The notes: generated by a model not told the origin, from the sequence alone. Counted from the first letter of the stretch, positions 28,401 to 37,029 are shown. The stretch is 64,000 bases of DNA from Bacteroides faecium (GCF_012113595.1 NZ_CP050831.1:2976001-3040000); one strand, 5' to 3'. Numbers and translations: made by a program.

Positions 28401-29748
28401 AATATTCCTGAGTTTCGGCGACGTGGCGGAACAGAAGAACATGAATTTCCGTTTCCAGCCTTCCGTGCCTTCCTATAAGATGTTCATCGACAAGGGGAAT
28501 CTGGATAAGGTGACTTACAACCTGCTTTCCAATGCATTCAAATATACGCCTTCCAACGGTACTGTCATCCTTTCGGTGAACGTGGACGAAGCCCGGAAAA
28601 CATTGCAGATTCAAGTTTCGGATACCGGAGTCGGTATCCCCAAAGAGAAACAGAATGAACTGTTCAAACGCTTTATGCAGAGCAACTTCTCCGGTGACAG
28701 TATCGGTGTAGGTCTGCATTTGAGCCACGAACTGGTGTCGGTGCATAAAGGTACGATTGAATATAAGGACAACGAAGGCGGCGGTTCCGTATTTACCGTA
28801 TGTATCCCGACGGACAAGACGGTTTATGCGGAGAAAGACTTTTTGATTCCCGGCAACGTATTGCTGAAAGAAGCGGACGGACAGGCACATCATTTGTTGC
28901 AACTCTCGGAAGAGCTTCCCGACCCGGAAAAGCTACCTGCTCCTTTGAACAAACGGAAAGTCCTGATTATTGAGGACGACAACGATATTCGTGAATTCCT
29001 GAAAGAAGAAGTGGGAGCCTATTTTGAAGTAGAAGTGGCTGCCGACGGAACATCCGGCTTTGAGAAAGCGCGTACGTCCGAAGCAGACCTGATAATCTGC
29101 GATGTGCTTATGCCGGGAATGACAGGATTTGAAGTAACCCGGAAACTGAAATCGGATTTCGATACAAGCCATATCCCTATCATCCTGCTGACTGCATTAA
29201 GCTCACCGGAAAAACATTTGGAAGGTATCGAAGCGGGGGCGGACGCCTATATCGCAAAGCCGTTCAGCGTGAAACTGCTATTGGCACGTGTGTTCCGTTT
29301 GATAGAACAACGCGACAAACTGCGTGAGAAGTTCTCCAGCGAACCGGGTATCGTGCGTCCTGCCATGTGCACTACCGACCGGGATAAGGAATTTGCCGAC
29401 CGGTTGGCTGCTATCCTTGAACAGAACCTCGCCCGCCCTGAATTTTCTATTGACGAGTTTGCGCAGCTTATGAAGTTGGGACGAACGGTATTCTACCGGA
29501 AGCTGCGCGGCGTGACCGGATATTCGCCTAATGAATACCTGCGTGTGGTGCGGATGAAGAAAGCAGCGGAACTGCTGCTCTCGGAAGATAACCTGACTGT
29601 TGCGGAAGTATCCTATAAAGTTGGTATCAGCGACCCGTTCTATTTCAGCAAATGTTTTAAGGCGCAGTTCGGCGTGGCACCGTCTGTTTATCAGCGTGGG
29701 GTGAATACGGATGCTGCTTCTTCGGAGCCACAGGAATCGGATTCATAG
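25444..29748 (+). CDS. Hybrid two-component system sensor-regulator (HTCS 1)
   Basis: 1434 residues from the ATG at 25444 (signal peptide LFLVCFVLNAYG); the frame is open to 25327. One chain carries a whole signalling pathway. A periplasmic double beta-propeller of reg_prop repeats comes first (SDGLPNNSVRYIYQDSKGFLW, MWVGTFGGGL, MWIGTSGSGL), then a Y_Y_Y domain (YMYWLENYDQDWS) and a membrane helix near WAMLCYVLLLIIALYFAF. The histidine kinase follows with His913 in NISHEFRTPLT and ATP-binding motifs NLLSNAFKYTP and DTGVGIPKE. The receiver has Asp1220 in IICDVLMPGMTGFE, and an AraC-type HTH ends the protein (EVSYKVGISDPFYFSKCFKAQFG in parts). It senses oligosaccharides directly and activates glycan genes; RG-I fragments are the likely ligand. 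A close paralogue is at 47436. Confidence 0.95.
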   Translation: MTQRHLSLFLFLVCFVLNAYGAIELRSTQMRTSDGLPNNSVRYIYQDSKGFLWLATLNGLSRYDGNSFLTYRPEAGDMVSLADNRIYDLTEDKNGFLWISTTPELYSCYDLQRARFVDYTGCGESRQNYSKVFVAANGDVWLHHSGNGCRQMNHQPDGGMTSTVFRTERGNLPDNRVKFVNEDASGRIWIGTQCGLVSVTNGQYRIEDRLIHFTSSLAYKDDMYFLTADGDIYLYQSATQKMQKQASLAVVAGKTSPTGNFLLKDKWVILTTTGVYTYDFNTGDVQADSRMDIKKGELIRDNHGDYWIYNHTGHLTYVLAETGEIKDFQLIPQDKISYIDFERYHIVHDSRGIIWISTYGNGLFAYNTAEDKLEHFVANINDQSHISSDFLLYVMEDRAGGIWVASEYSGLSRISVLNEGTSRIYPESRDLFDRSNTIRMLTKMSNGDICVGTRKGGLYTFDSNLRSKMTNQYFHSNIYAIAEDGQGRMWTGTRGNGLKVGDTWYYNNPSDLTALSDNNVFAIYRDRKERMWVGTFGGGLELAEPTPDGKYKFRHFFQQTFGLRMVRVIEEDENGMVWVGTSEGICIFHPDSLIADSDNYHLFSYTNGKFCSNEIKCIYRDTKGRMWIGTSGSGLNLCEPQDNYNSLKYEHYGTSEGLVNDVIQSILGDKNGNIWVATEYGISKFNPANHSFENYFFSSYTLGNVYSENSACMREDGKLLFGTNYGLIVIDPEKIQDSESFSPVVFTDLYVNGTQMNPQMEDSPLKQSLAYSDEITLKYFQNSFLIDFSTFDYSDSGHTKYMYWLENYDQDWSAPSPLNFASFKYLNPGTYVLHVKSSNGSGIWNDSETTLKIVVVPPFWKTTWAMLCYVLLLIIALYFAFRIVRNFNGLRNRINVEKQLTEYKLVFFTNISHEFRTPLTLIQGALEKIQRVTDIPRELIYPLKTMDKSTQRMLRLINQLLEFRKMQNNKLALSLEETDVISFLYEIFLSFGDVAEQKNMNFRFQPSVPSYKMFIDKGNLDKVTYNLLSNAFKYTPSNGTVILSVNVDEARKTLQIQVSDTGVGIPKEKQNELFKRFMQSNFSGDSIGVGLHLSHELVSVHKGTIEYKDNEGGGSVFTVCIPTDKTVYAEKDFLIPGNVLLKEADGQAHHLLQLSEELPDPEKLPAPLNKRKVLIIEDDNDIREFLKEEVGAYFEVEVAADGTSGFEKARTSEADLIICDVLMPGMTGFEVTRKLKSDFDTSHIPIILLTALSSPEKHLEGIEAGADAYIAKPFSVKLLLARVFRLIEQRDKLREKFSSEPGIVRPAMCTTDRDKEFADRLAAILEQNLARPEFSIDEFAQLMKLGRTVFYRKLRGVTGYSPNEYLRVVRMKKAAELLLSEDNLTVAEVSYKVGISDPFYFSKCFKAQFGVAPSVYQRGVNTDAASSEPQESDS

Positions 29749-29786
29749 CGATAATATTACATATTGGATAATTTTCCTTGTATTTG

Positions 29787-29831
29787 TGTACAATAGTCTA
29801 TTGTACAAGAGAGGAAGTACGCCTATTTTTG
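29787..29831 (+). promoter_or_regulatory. Promoter and HTCS operator with perfect 19-bp palindrome
   Basis: GTACAATAGTCTATTGTAC (29788-29806) is a perfect palindrome centred on 29797. The pentamer TGTAC starting at 29787 is 37 bases before the -7 box TATTTTTG (29824-29831). It serves the deacetylase-GH105 pair starting at 29892. Confidence 0.75.
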
Positions 29832-29891
29832 CAAAGTAAATAGTGCGTCACTAGATTTTTGTATCCATATATTTAATCATCTGATAGAACC

Positions 29892-30863
29892 ATGAAAACT
29901 CTTTCTTTCTTTATCCTAGCTTCTTTCTTCTGCATTTTCTGTACCGGTACCACCTTGTCGGCAGCGGACTGGAAAGTCTATGTCGCCAAATACAGGCAGG
30001 ACAAGGCTTGCGCTATCTCCTATACTTTTGATGACGGCTTGGCGGAACATTCCACGGTAGCTGCGCCGGAATTGGAAAAGCGTGGCTTTAGGGGTACATT
30101 TTGGATATGCGGCTATTATACGGAACAAGGGGCGTCGTCCAAATTACCCCGGATGACTTGGGGCGAACTGAGGAAAATGGCAAAGAACGGACACGAGATT
30201 TCCAACCATAGCTGGACACATAAGAATGCGAAACGTCTGACGCTGGAACAGGTGAAGACGGAAATAGAAAAGAATGACAGTGCGATTTTTGCCAATATAG
30301 GTGTGATGCCCGTCACTTACTGCTATCCCTATAATTATAAAACCGATGAAATCGTAGAACTGGCTTCCAAAAACAGAGTAGGAACACGTACCAGGCAAAT
30401 TTCAATCGGTAGCAAATCGACTCCCCAACGATTTGCCAAATGGCTGGATGATTTGATGAAAAAAGGGGAATGGGGAGTAGGCATGACGCATGGAATCAAT
30501 TACGGATATGATGCTTTTAAGGAACCGTCCTTGTTTTGGGAACATTTGGACAAGGTGAAAAGCCTGGAAGATAAGATTTGGGTAGGTACGTTCCGTGAAG
30601 TGGCCGCTTATATAAGGGAGAGAGACGATATTCGGTTGAAAGTATCGGAAACAAAGAAAGGCTTGACGATTACTCCTGAAATGACAGTAGACAAGAAACT
30701 GTTTACAGAACCGTTGACAATGGTGATTGAATGTAAAGGAGTAGGGGAAGTATCCGTGAAACAAGGCAGGAAGCCTCTGCCGGCACATATCTCAGGAGAG
30801 AAAGTCCTTTTCGATTTCAATCCGTATGCAGGGAAAATTAAAGTAAGTTTTAAATATAAATAA
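29892..30863 (+). CDS. Polysaccharide deacetylase-like protein (CE4 / NodB fold), secreted
   Basis: 323 residues: signal peptide (TTLSAADW) then a NodB-like domain at about 30-220. Visible motifs are YTFDDGL (motif 1, catalytic and metal Asp), NHSWTHKN (motif 2, HxxxH metal ligands) and a later GMTHGINY. CE4 enzymes remove N- or O-acetyl groups with a divalent metal. The usual RxPY motif 3 is replaced by a region YCYPYNYKTDE. A C-terminal beta domain (about 230-323) has no clear match. In this locus an esterase acting on acetylated pectin is plausible but inferred. GH105 copy B starts 7 bases downstream. Confidence 0.8.
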   Translation: MKTLSFFILASFFCIFCTGTTLSAADWKVYVAKYRQDKACAISYTFDDGLAEHSTVAAPELEKRGFRGTFWICGYYTEQGASSKLPRMTWGELRKMAKNGHEISNHSWTHKNAKRLTLEQVKTEIEKNDSAIFANIGVMPVTYCYPYNYKTDEIVELASKNRVGTRTRQISIGSKSTPQRFAKWLDDLMKKGEWGVGMTHGINYGYDAFKEPSLFWEHLDKVKSLEDKIWVGTFREVAAYIRERDDIRLKVSETKKGLTITPEMTVDKKLFTEPLTMVIECKGVGEVSVKQGRKPLPAHISGEKVLFDFNPYAGKIKVSFKYK

Positions 30864-30870
30864 TCCAAGA

Positions 30871-32007
30871 ATGTACATGAGGAATATTTTCGTACTATTA
30901 TTCTTTTTCATCTTGACAGGTTCTGTCAGTGTGAATGCTCAGACATTACCCGACCAAAAAGAAACGTTGGCGGTAATGAAGAAAGTGAACGGTTACTTTA
31001 TGAAGAAGTATGCTGACTATACTATCCCCAGTTTTTATGGCCGTGTACGCCCCAGCAACATATGGACACGCGGTGTATATTATGAAGGACTGATGTCTTT
31101 ATATGGCATTTATCCGCACGAAGATTATTATCGCTATGCCTATGACTGGGCGGACTTCCACAAATGGGGAATGAGAAACGGCAACACCACCCGCAACGCG
31201 GACGACCACTGCTGCGGACAAACTTATATCGACCTGTATAATATATGTCCGTCCGACCCGAACATGATTCGGAATATCAAGGCGAGCATCGACATGGTGG
31301 TGAACACTCCGCAAGTAAATGACTGGTGGTGGATTGACGCCGTACAAATGGCAATGCCTATCTTCGCCAAGTTCGGCAAAATGACCGGAGAGCAGAAATA
31401 CTACGACAAGATGTGGGATATGTATTATTATACACGCAGCCAGCACGACGAGACGGGTATGTTCAATCAGAAAGACGGTCTGTGGTGGCGCGACCAGGAT
31501 TTTAACCCGCCATATAAGGAGCCGAATGGCGAGGATTGTTACTGGAGCCGCGGAAACGGCTGGGTATATGCCGCCTTGGTACGGGTACTGGATGAAATCC
31601 CTGCTGACGAGAAACACCGTCAGGACTATATTAACGACTTCCTGACCATGAGCAAGGCATTGAAGAAGTGCCAGCGTGAAGACGGTTTCTGGAATGTCAG
31701 CCTTCATGACCCTACGAACTTCGGCGGGAAAGAGACTTCCGGCACGGCACTGTTTGTCTACGGAATGGTTTGGGGAGTCCGCGACGGACTGCTCGACCGC
31801 AAGGAGTATCTTCCGGTTGCTTTAAAGGCATGGAATGCAATGGTGAAAGATGCCGTTCATCCGAACGGATTCCTGGGATATGTACAAGGCACGGGTAAGG
31901 AGCCTAAAGACGGTCAGCCTGTTACTTATAAGAGTGTACCCGACTTTGAGGATTACGGTGTAGGTTGTTTCCTGCTTGCCGGGACGGAAGTGTACAAGCT
32001 GAAATAA
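30871..32007 (+). CDS. GH105 unsaturated rhamnogalacturonyl hydrolase (copy B)
   Basis: 378 residues (an alternative start two codons in, at 30877, gives the same signal peptide, SVSVNAQ). From VNGYFMKKYADYT to the end it differs from copy A (20323) at only a few residues: VNG/VND early, GVRDG/GVRNG, VTYK/VTFK and TEVYK/TEIYK. It has the same catalytic motifs, including WWWIDAVQMAMP and YWSRGNGWVYAAL. The first 20 codons and the 5' end are unrelated at DNA level. Cotranscribed with the CE4-like gene. Two copies in opposite orientation 10 kb apart are a potential substrate for homologous inversion. Confidence 0.92.
   Translation: MYMRNIFVLLFFFILTGSVSVNAQTLPDQKETLAVMKKVNGYFMKKYADYTIPSFYGRVRPSNIWTRGVYYEGLMSLYGIYPHEDYYRYAYDWADFHKWGMRNGNTTRNADDHCCGQTYIDLYNICPSDPNMIRNIKASIDMVVNTPQVNDWWWIDAVQMAMPIFAKFGKMTGEQKYYDKMWDMYYYTRSQHDETGMFNQKDGLWWRDQDFNPPYKEPNGEDCYWSRGNGWVYAALVRVLDEIPADEKHRQDYINDFLTMSKALKKCQREDGFWNVSLHDPTNFGGKETSGTALFVYGMVWGVRDGLLDRKEYLPVALKAWNAMVKDAVHPNGFLGYVQGTGKEPKDGQPVTYKSVPDFEDYGVGCFLLAGTEVYKLK
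31051..31883 (+). repeat. Near-identical 833-base tract, copy B
   Basis: Matches 20448-21280 read on the other strand, with the same length and only a few substitutions. Third-position differences rise abruptly outside the tract, which is the pattern of gene conversion rather than whole-gene duplication alone. Confidence 0.85.
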
Positions 32008-32088
32008 TAGAATAATATACACTTCTCCCTAGGTAATTATACTCCGGCGGGCTTACTTCCCTTGAATGGATAATTGCCAAGGTATTTG

Positions 32089-32133
32089 CGTACAATCGTC
32101 CATTGTATACTTCAATAAGTACGTCTACATTTG
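32089..32133 (+). promoter_or_regulatory. Promoter and HTCS operator of the fimbrillin-CE12 operon
   Basis: CGTACAATCGTCCATTGTA starts at 32089, with TACAAT and ATTGTA forming an inverted repeat. The -7 box TACATTTG (32126-32133) is 37 bases after the first base. The gene starts at 32168. Confidence 0.75.
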
Positions 32134-32167
32134 CGGAAGTAAAAAATCAAAAGAACAATAACTTAAA

Positions 32168-33130
32168 ATGAAGACATCAATGAAAAACATGTATTTAGCA
32201 GCCGCTATGCTAGTGTCATTAGCTTTCTCAGCTTGCAGTGACGAAGAATCGGGAAAAGCAGACCGCGCTTATAAGCCCATCGAAATTTTTGGAAATATCG
32301 ACGAAGTGTTGGACAATGTTCAGAAATCCCGTGCTGTCGGCGCGGCGTGGGGGACGGACGACCGTATCGGAGTGACTGTTGAAGCGGACGAGGATAATGC
32401 GACGCTTAACGCAGTGGACACCTATATTAATATCCAGTACCGCAATGAAAACGGAAATGCGTTTCGTGTTGTGAACGAAGGTTCGACAGACAATAATATC
32501 CGTTTGAAAGGAGAAGGTGAGTTTACCTTGAATGCTTATTATCCTTATCAGGGTGAGAATGGAACTTTGCCGGGTACGGAAGGTGTGATAGCAAAAACGA
32601 TAAGCGGCTCAGACCAGACTGCGGACAAACAGCCTCAAATAGACTTCTTATTCGCGAAGGCTACCGGGATTCGTGCCGAAGCTCCCGTTACATTTGACTT
32701 CTCACACAAAATGACCAAGATAATACTGAAGTTCAAGGCAACCAACGGTGCCACACTGAACAATATGAAAGTCTATCTGAAAAGCCTGCAACTCGAAGGA
32801 ACTTTCAACGTGACTACCGGTGAGGCTGTTGCCAAGGGCGTCGCTACCCCTAACTCTGAATTGAGTATGGATATTACTAAACCGGCAGAAGGTGAAATGA
32901 CTGCGTCTATTATTCTCTTCCCGCAGGATATGCCGGCGGAAGTATTGCTGGAAGTAAGGATGAATGATGAGACATATACTCAATATATGCCTGTTCAGAA
33001 TTTGGAGAGTGGACATGCTTATCCTTATAATGTGACATTCGAAAATCCGGCAATGACAATCACCAAAGCGGAGATTGAAGATTGGATAGTCGAAGATGAT
33101 AAAGATGTGACAGCTTCGGTTACTGAATAA
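32168..33130 (+). CDS. Fimbrillin-like lipoprotein
   Basis: 320 residues; lipoprotein signal (SLAFSAC; an internal Met at 32180 is an alternative start). Family features resemble the protein at 2190: TDDRIGVTVEADED, EFTLNAYYPYQGENG, VTFDFSHKMTKIILKFKA, LQLEGTFNVTTGEA and the C-terminal TITKAEIEDWIVEDDKDV. First gene of a five-gene unit controlled by the operator at 32089. Function not known; surface glycan binding or a pilus-like assembly are the options, and co-regulation with CE12 favours glycan binding. Confidence 0.72.
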   Translation: MKTSMKNMYLAAAMLVSLAFSACSDEESGKADRAYKPIEIFGNIDEVLDNVQKSRAVGAAWGTDDRIGVTVEADEDNATLNAVDTYINIQYRNENGNAFRVVNEGSTDNNIRLKGEGEFTLNAYYPYQGENGTLPGTEGVIAKTISGSDQTADKQPQIDFLFAKATGIRAEAPVTFDFSHKMTKIILKFKATNGATLNNMKVYLKSLQLEGTFNVTTGEAVAKGVATPNSELSMDITKPAEGEMTASIILFPQDMPAEVLLEVRMNDETYTQYMPVQNLESGHAYPYNVTFENPAMTITKAEIEDWIVEDDKDVTASVTE

Positions 33131-33160
33131 ACGAGTGATAAGGATTCAAAAAGGAACGAT

Positions 33161-34048
33161 ATGAAAAGACAAGACTTATGGCTCGGCAGCTTATTGGCGG
33201 TGGCAGGCTTCTTCGGAGCATGTACCAATGTAGTGGAAGACGAGTTTCAGAATAATAAATATCCGCTGGAGTTGACAGCGGAAAAGTCCGGTATGACTTT
33301 CACACGCGGCATCGGTGAAAAGACTGAGTGGAACGGGGGAGAATCTGTTTCCCTTTATGACGGTTTCTCACAAAAACTGTATGAGGTTTCTCAGTCGGGA
33401 GAAATGAGTGCCAAGAATAACGACCCTCTTTATTGGTACACGACCACAGAGGAAGAAACGTTGTTTGCCTGGTATCCTTCTTCGGAAACCTTATTGACTG
33501 AATGGGCGGTAGCCGCTGACCAGACTACTGATGAAGCCTATCAAAACTCGGATTTTCTTTATGCCTATGAGAAGATGAAATTCCGTAGCGAACGGAAGCT
33601 TAAATTCCGTCATGGAACGGTGAAGCTGATTATCAACGTGAAGGGTGACGGCGATACGGTGTCCGAAGAAGATTTGAATGGCGTTGTCTTTACTGTAAAT
33701 GCAGTGACAAAGGGGACAATGACAGAGGGTAAATTGCAATCGGTCGCAGGTGCCGGAACGACAGTGATGAAACCTTATCTGTTAAACGCTAGAGAGGGAT
33801 ATGCCTATTCTTTCCAGTTGTTGACGATTCCACAAGATATGTCCGGTAAATTGTTCTTTAAGGTTGTGTTGAAAGACGGCAGGACTTTCGGGCATACACC
33901 GGGCAATGGAGAGGGAATTTTGGAAGGCGGACACCAATATACATACAATGTAGGAGTTGGTAAGCCGGGACTGAAAGTGACCATAGAGAAAGATTCTGTT
34001 TCGTGGGATGGTGATGATGAGGAAGTGGAAGGAACTGATAAGGAATAA
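33161..34048 (+). CDS. Fimbrillin-like lipoprotein, short member
   Basis: 295 residues; lipoprotein signal (AGFFGAC). Weaker but recognisable fimbrillin pattern: TFTRGIGEKTEWNGGESVSLYDG, LFAWYPSSE, RKLKFRHGTVKLIINVKGDG split, and an ending VTIEKDSVSWDGDDEEVEG. It begins 30 bases after the previous stop and is followed after 21 bases by the larger fimbrillin-DUF1566 protein. This middle gene has no counterpart in the 2190-4897 pair, so the second set is expanded. Confidence 0.65.
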   Translation: MKRQDLWLGSLLAVAGFFGACTNVVEDEFQNNKYPLELTAEKSGMTFTRGIGEKTEWNGGESVSLYDGFSQKLYEVSQSGEMSAKNNDPLYWYTTTEEETLFAWYPSSETLLTEWAVAADQTTDEAYQNSDFLYAYEKMKFRSERKLKFRHGTVKLIINVKGDGDTVSEEDLNGVVFTVNAVTKGTMTEGKLQSVAGAGTTVMKPYLLNAREGYAYSFQLLTIPQDMSGKLFFKVVLKDGRTFGHTPGNGEGILEGGHQYTYNVGVGKPGLKVTIEKDSVSWDGDDEEVEGTDKE

Positions 34049-34069
34049 TATTCAAAATTTGAAGCGAAG

Positions 34070-35689
34070 ATGAAACAATATAAACTTATACAAGTAGCTT
34101 TGCTGGCAATCCTGTTGTTCGGTTGGGCTGGTTGTTCTCAGAATGAAGAAGAAGTTCCGGGAAATGCACGGAACGGAATTGTACTGAATGTGACTGACAC
34201 AGGTCTGATTAGCAATGAACCGTCTACACGTACGGAAGATACGGGATTCGTCACGACCTTTACTCAGGGTGACCAAATCGGATTGTTTGCCGTGAAGGAC
34301 GGTGCGATATTGGACGAAATCAATAATATGCCTTTTACTTTCAATGGTTCAAGCTGGTCGGGCAAACCGATATTGTATGATGAGCGCCTGGCGGGAGTGA
34401 CTTTCTATGCTTATTATCCTTATCAACCGGATATGAGCGGTAAAACAGATTTGGCAGGCGATGATTTCTTTGCTCCTTTGGTAGCCGCCTGGGAACTGAC
34501 TACGGAGCAGAGTGACCAAAAAGCGTATGCGAAACAGGATTTGATGACCTCAAATGCAACTGCGTTGATTGGCGAGAACGGCAACTACACATTAAGCTTT
34601 CAGTTGACGCACCGTATGAGTCTGGTTGTTGTGAAGCTGCCTTCTACCCGTTATATCTTTACGGATGCCGAAGGAGTGGCAATGCCGGAAGAAACTCCTT
34701 ATGTTGCCATGCCTGTTGATGTAGCTTTCTATCTTGACAATGTGGGCGAAGGAAATAAAATAGCTCCTTATTATGATGCAAAGCAGGATGAATACCGTTT
34801 ATTAAGAAAACCGTCATCGGAGAATCAGATTATCGGTCATTACAATGACAAGCAATGTACGCTTGATACGGCGGAAAAGATGAAAGAAGGAAAGTACAAA
34901 CGTTTTGTTGTTGATGGTGGATATAAAGAGGTGACACACTATTTGCAGGTGGGTGATTTATATAATGCAGATGGTAGCCTTATATCCAAAGATGCGAAAG
35001 AAGCGGATATTGAATCGGATAGATGTATCGGGGTTGTTTGTTGGGTAGGTAATCCTCAGCCGTCGGTATTGTATGCTGCAGAAAAGGATGGATATACGTC
35101 TGCGCAAGATGTTTTGTCAAGGGAACATCCTAATTGTGTGAATGGCTTGGTAGTATCTTTGAATACTGTTAATGATAAATTTGTGAATGGTACTGCTGCC
35201 GAGATGAGAATATGGTATAGGAAGAACTTTACAGATGCAGCCAATTTTATAGACTTGTCCGGCAATTTTTATGACGGAAGCAAGACTACATCTACAACAG
35301 TTGCCGAGCGGGATAGGATATTAGGATATAATAATACAAGAGTGATTGAAGCATATAATGATGCTAACTCGTCTGATTTACAAGTTTTGCAGGTCTTGGA
35401 TGCTTATCGGAAAACGGTAGTTGCGCCTGCTATCAGTACTAATTGGTTTTTACCTTCTGTTCAGGAATTGAGAAATATGCAGGATAAAAATGGATTATTG
35501 ACAACTTTGAACAATCAGATTGCTAAGGTGCAAGGCGCATCTATTGAGATTGGTACTCAATATTGGTCGAGTACGGAACGGAATGCAAGTAATATGTATT
35601 ATGTCTCTTATACTGCAACTTCTTCTTCGGTTAATACAGGTGGAAAGAAAGTGGATGCCAGGGCTTATCGATTTGTTTTAGCCTTTTAA
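34070..35689 (+). CDS. Fimbrillin-like lipoprotein with C-terminal DUF1566/Fib_succ_major-like domain
   Basis: 539 residues; lipoprotein signal (LFGWAGC). Paralogue of the protein at 3272, with the same order of motifs: TRTEDTGFVTTFTQGDQIGLFAV in parts, FQLTHRMSLVVVKLPS, then from about residue 315 CIGVVCWVGNPQPSVLY, NWFLPSVQELRNMQ, QYWSSTERN and a final YRFVLAF. The join between the two domains is at the same place in both proteins. Probably a surface adhesin or glycan-binding protein. Followed after 17 bases by the CE12 esterase. Confidence 0.7.
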   Translation: MKQYKLIQVALLAILLFGWAGCSQNEEEVPGNARNGIVLNVTDTGLISNEPSTRTEDTGFVTTFTQGDQIGLFAVKDGAILDEINNMPFTFNGSSWSGKPILYDERLAGVTFYAYYPYQPDMSGKTDLAGDDFFAPLVAAWELTTEQSDQKAYAKQDLMTSNATALIGENGNYTLSFQLTHRMSLVVVKLPSTRYIFTDAEGVAMPEETPYVAMPVDVAFYLDNVGEGNKIAPYYDAKQDEYRLLRKPSSENQIIGHYNDKQCTLDTAEKMKEGKYKRFVVDGGYKEVTHYLQVGDLYNADGSLISKDAKEADIESDRCIGVVCWVGNPQPSVLYAAEKDGYTSAQDVLSREHPNCVNGLVVSLNTVNDKFVNGTAAEMRIWYRKNFTDAANFIDLSGNFYDGSKTTSTTVAERDRILGYNNTRVIEAYNDANSSDLQVLQVLDAYRKTVVAPAISTNWFLPSVQELRNMQDKNGLLTTLNNQIAKVQGASIEIGTQYWSSTERNASNMYYVSYTATSSSVNTGGKKVDARAYRFVLAF

Positions 35690-35706
35690 TATAATCGGTT
35701 ATTAAA

Positions 35707-36987
35707 ATGAGAAAATTAGTTTGTACTCTTGGATTATTATTGTGTGCAAGTACTTTTTATACACAGGCACAAGTCTATAAATTCGACTTTACTTCCGACA
35801 AGAAAGTAAAAGAGGGATATACTAAAGTGACATCTGAAACCTTGTTCAACGAAGAACAAGGTTACGGATACGACCTGCAACCGGCATGGGACGGAAAAAG
35901 CAACCAACCTTTTTTCTTCTCCGTCAATGTTCCCGACGGTAACTATAAAGTAACCGTCACTCTTGGCAGTAAGGACTCAGCCGGAAATACTACGGTACGT
36001 GCCGAATCCCGCCGTCTGTTTATAGAGAATCTTCCAACTAAGAAAGGAGAAACGCTTGTTGAATCTTTCACTGTCAACAAACGGAATATGTATATCAACG
36101 GGAAGCAAAAAGTCAAAATCAAACCGCGTGAAAAGAATAAATTGAACTGGGATGAAAAGCTGACACTCGAATTTAACGGTGATGCTCCACGCATAACTTC
36201 CTTAGTTATTGAACGTACAGATAAAGTTCCCACCATTTTCCTTTGCGGCAACTCCACCGTAGTGGATTATGACAACGAACCTTGGGCTGCCTGGGGACAA
36301 ATGTTCCCACGTTGGTTCACCGACGGGATAGCTATTGCCAATTATGCCGAATCCGGAGAATCCGCTAATACCTTTATTGGTGCCGGACGTTTGAAAAAAG
36401 CCCTGACACAGATGAAGAAAGGCGATTATCTCTTTATGGAGTTCGGGCACAACGACCAGAAGCAGAAAGGCCCCGGTAAAGGAGCTTTCTATTCTTTCAT
36501 GTATAATCTGAAAATTTATATTGATGAAGCACGTTCCAGAGGTGCGTATCCTGTATTAGTGACTCCGACGCAACGCCGTCGCTTCGACAAGAATGGCAAG
36601 ATAATGAACACTCACCTTGATTATCCCGATGCGATTCGTTGGTTGGCAGAAAAAGAAAACGTACCTTTGATTGATTTGAATGAAATCAGTCGTACACTTT
36701 ATGAGGCAATGGGCGAAGACGGCTCTAAACATGCGTTCGTGCATTATCCTGCCAATACTTATCCGGGACAGACAAAGGAACTGAAAGATAATTCCCACTC
36801 CAATACTTTCGGTGCTTATGAACTGGCTAAATGTATTATTGAAGGTATGAAGAAAGCTGATTTGGATGCGGTGAAGTTCTTGAAAAAGGATTATAAAGGA
36901 TTCAATCCTGCTCGTCCCGACAGATTCGAAGACTTCAAATGGAATCTTTGCCCGTTTACGGAGATAGATAAACCGGACGGTAATTAA
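35707..36987 (+). CDS. CE12 rhamnogalacturonan acetylesterase
   Basis: 426 residues with a signal peptide (YTQAQ). An N-terminal beta-sandwich (about 20-170: VYKFDFTS, FFFSVNVPDGNYKVTVTLGS) precedes one SGNH domain with the nucleophile in LCGNSTVVD, the ANYAESGESANT block, EFGHNDQK, and an Asp-x-x-x-His-like end DNSHSNTFGAYE. CE12 removes acetyl esters from RG-I galacturonic acid. It is the only recognisable enzyme in this fimbrillin operon, which ties those surface lipoproteins to pectin use. Confidence 0.9.
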   Translation: MRKLVCTLGLLLCASTFYTQAQVYKFDFTSDKKVKEGYTKVTSETLFNEEQGYGYDLQPAWDGKSNQPFFFSVNVPDGNYKVTVTLGSKDSAGNTTVRAESRRLFIENLPTKKGETLVESFTVNKRNMYINGKQKVKIKPREKNKLNWDEKLTLEFNGDAPRITSLVIERTDKVPTIFLCGNSTVVDYDNEPWAAWGQMFPRWFTDGIAIANYAESGESANTFIGAGRLKKALTQMKKGDYLFMEFGHNDQKQKGPGKGAFYSFMYNLKIYIDEARSRGAYPVLVTPTQRRRFDKNGKIMNTHLDYPDAIRWLAEKENVPLIDLNEISRTLYEAMGEDGSKHAFVHYPANTYPGQTKELKDNSHSNTFGAYELAKCIIEGMKKADLDAVKFLKKDYKGFNPARPDRFEDFKWNLCPFTEIDKPDGN

Positions 36988-37029
36988 TATAAATAACGCG
37001 GATTAAAAACATAAAATAGAAGAGGAATT

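Noticed and set aside
28054..28902. 282-codon open frame antisense to the HTCS 1 kinase domain
   Set aside because: Lies wholly opposite the conserved kinase motifs and shows no domain of its own.
31099..31707. Open frame antisense to GH105 copy B, mirrored at 20713-21231 in copy A
   Set aside because: It appears twice only because the two GH105 tracts are nearly identical, so the conservation is not independent evidence of coding.
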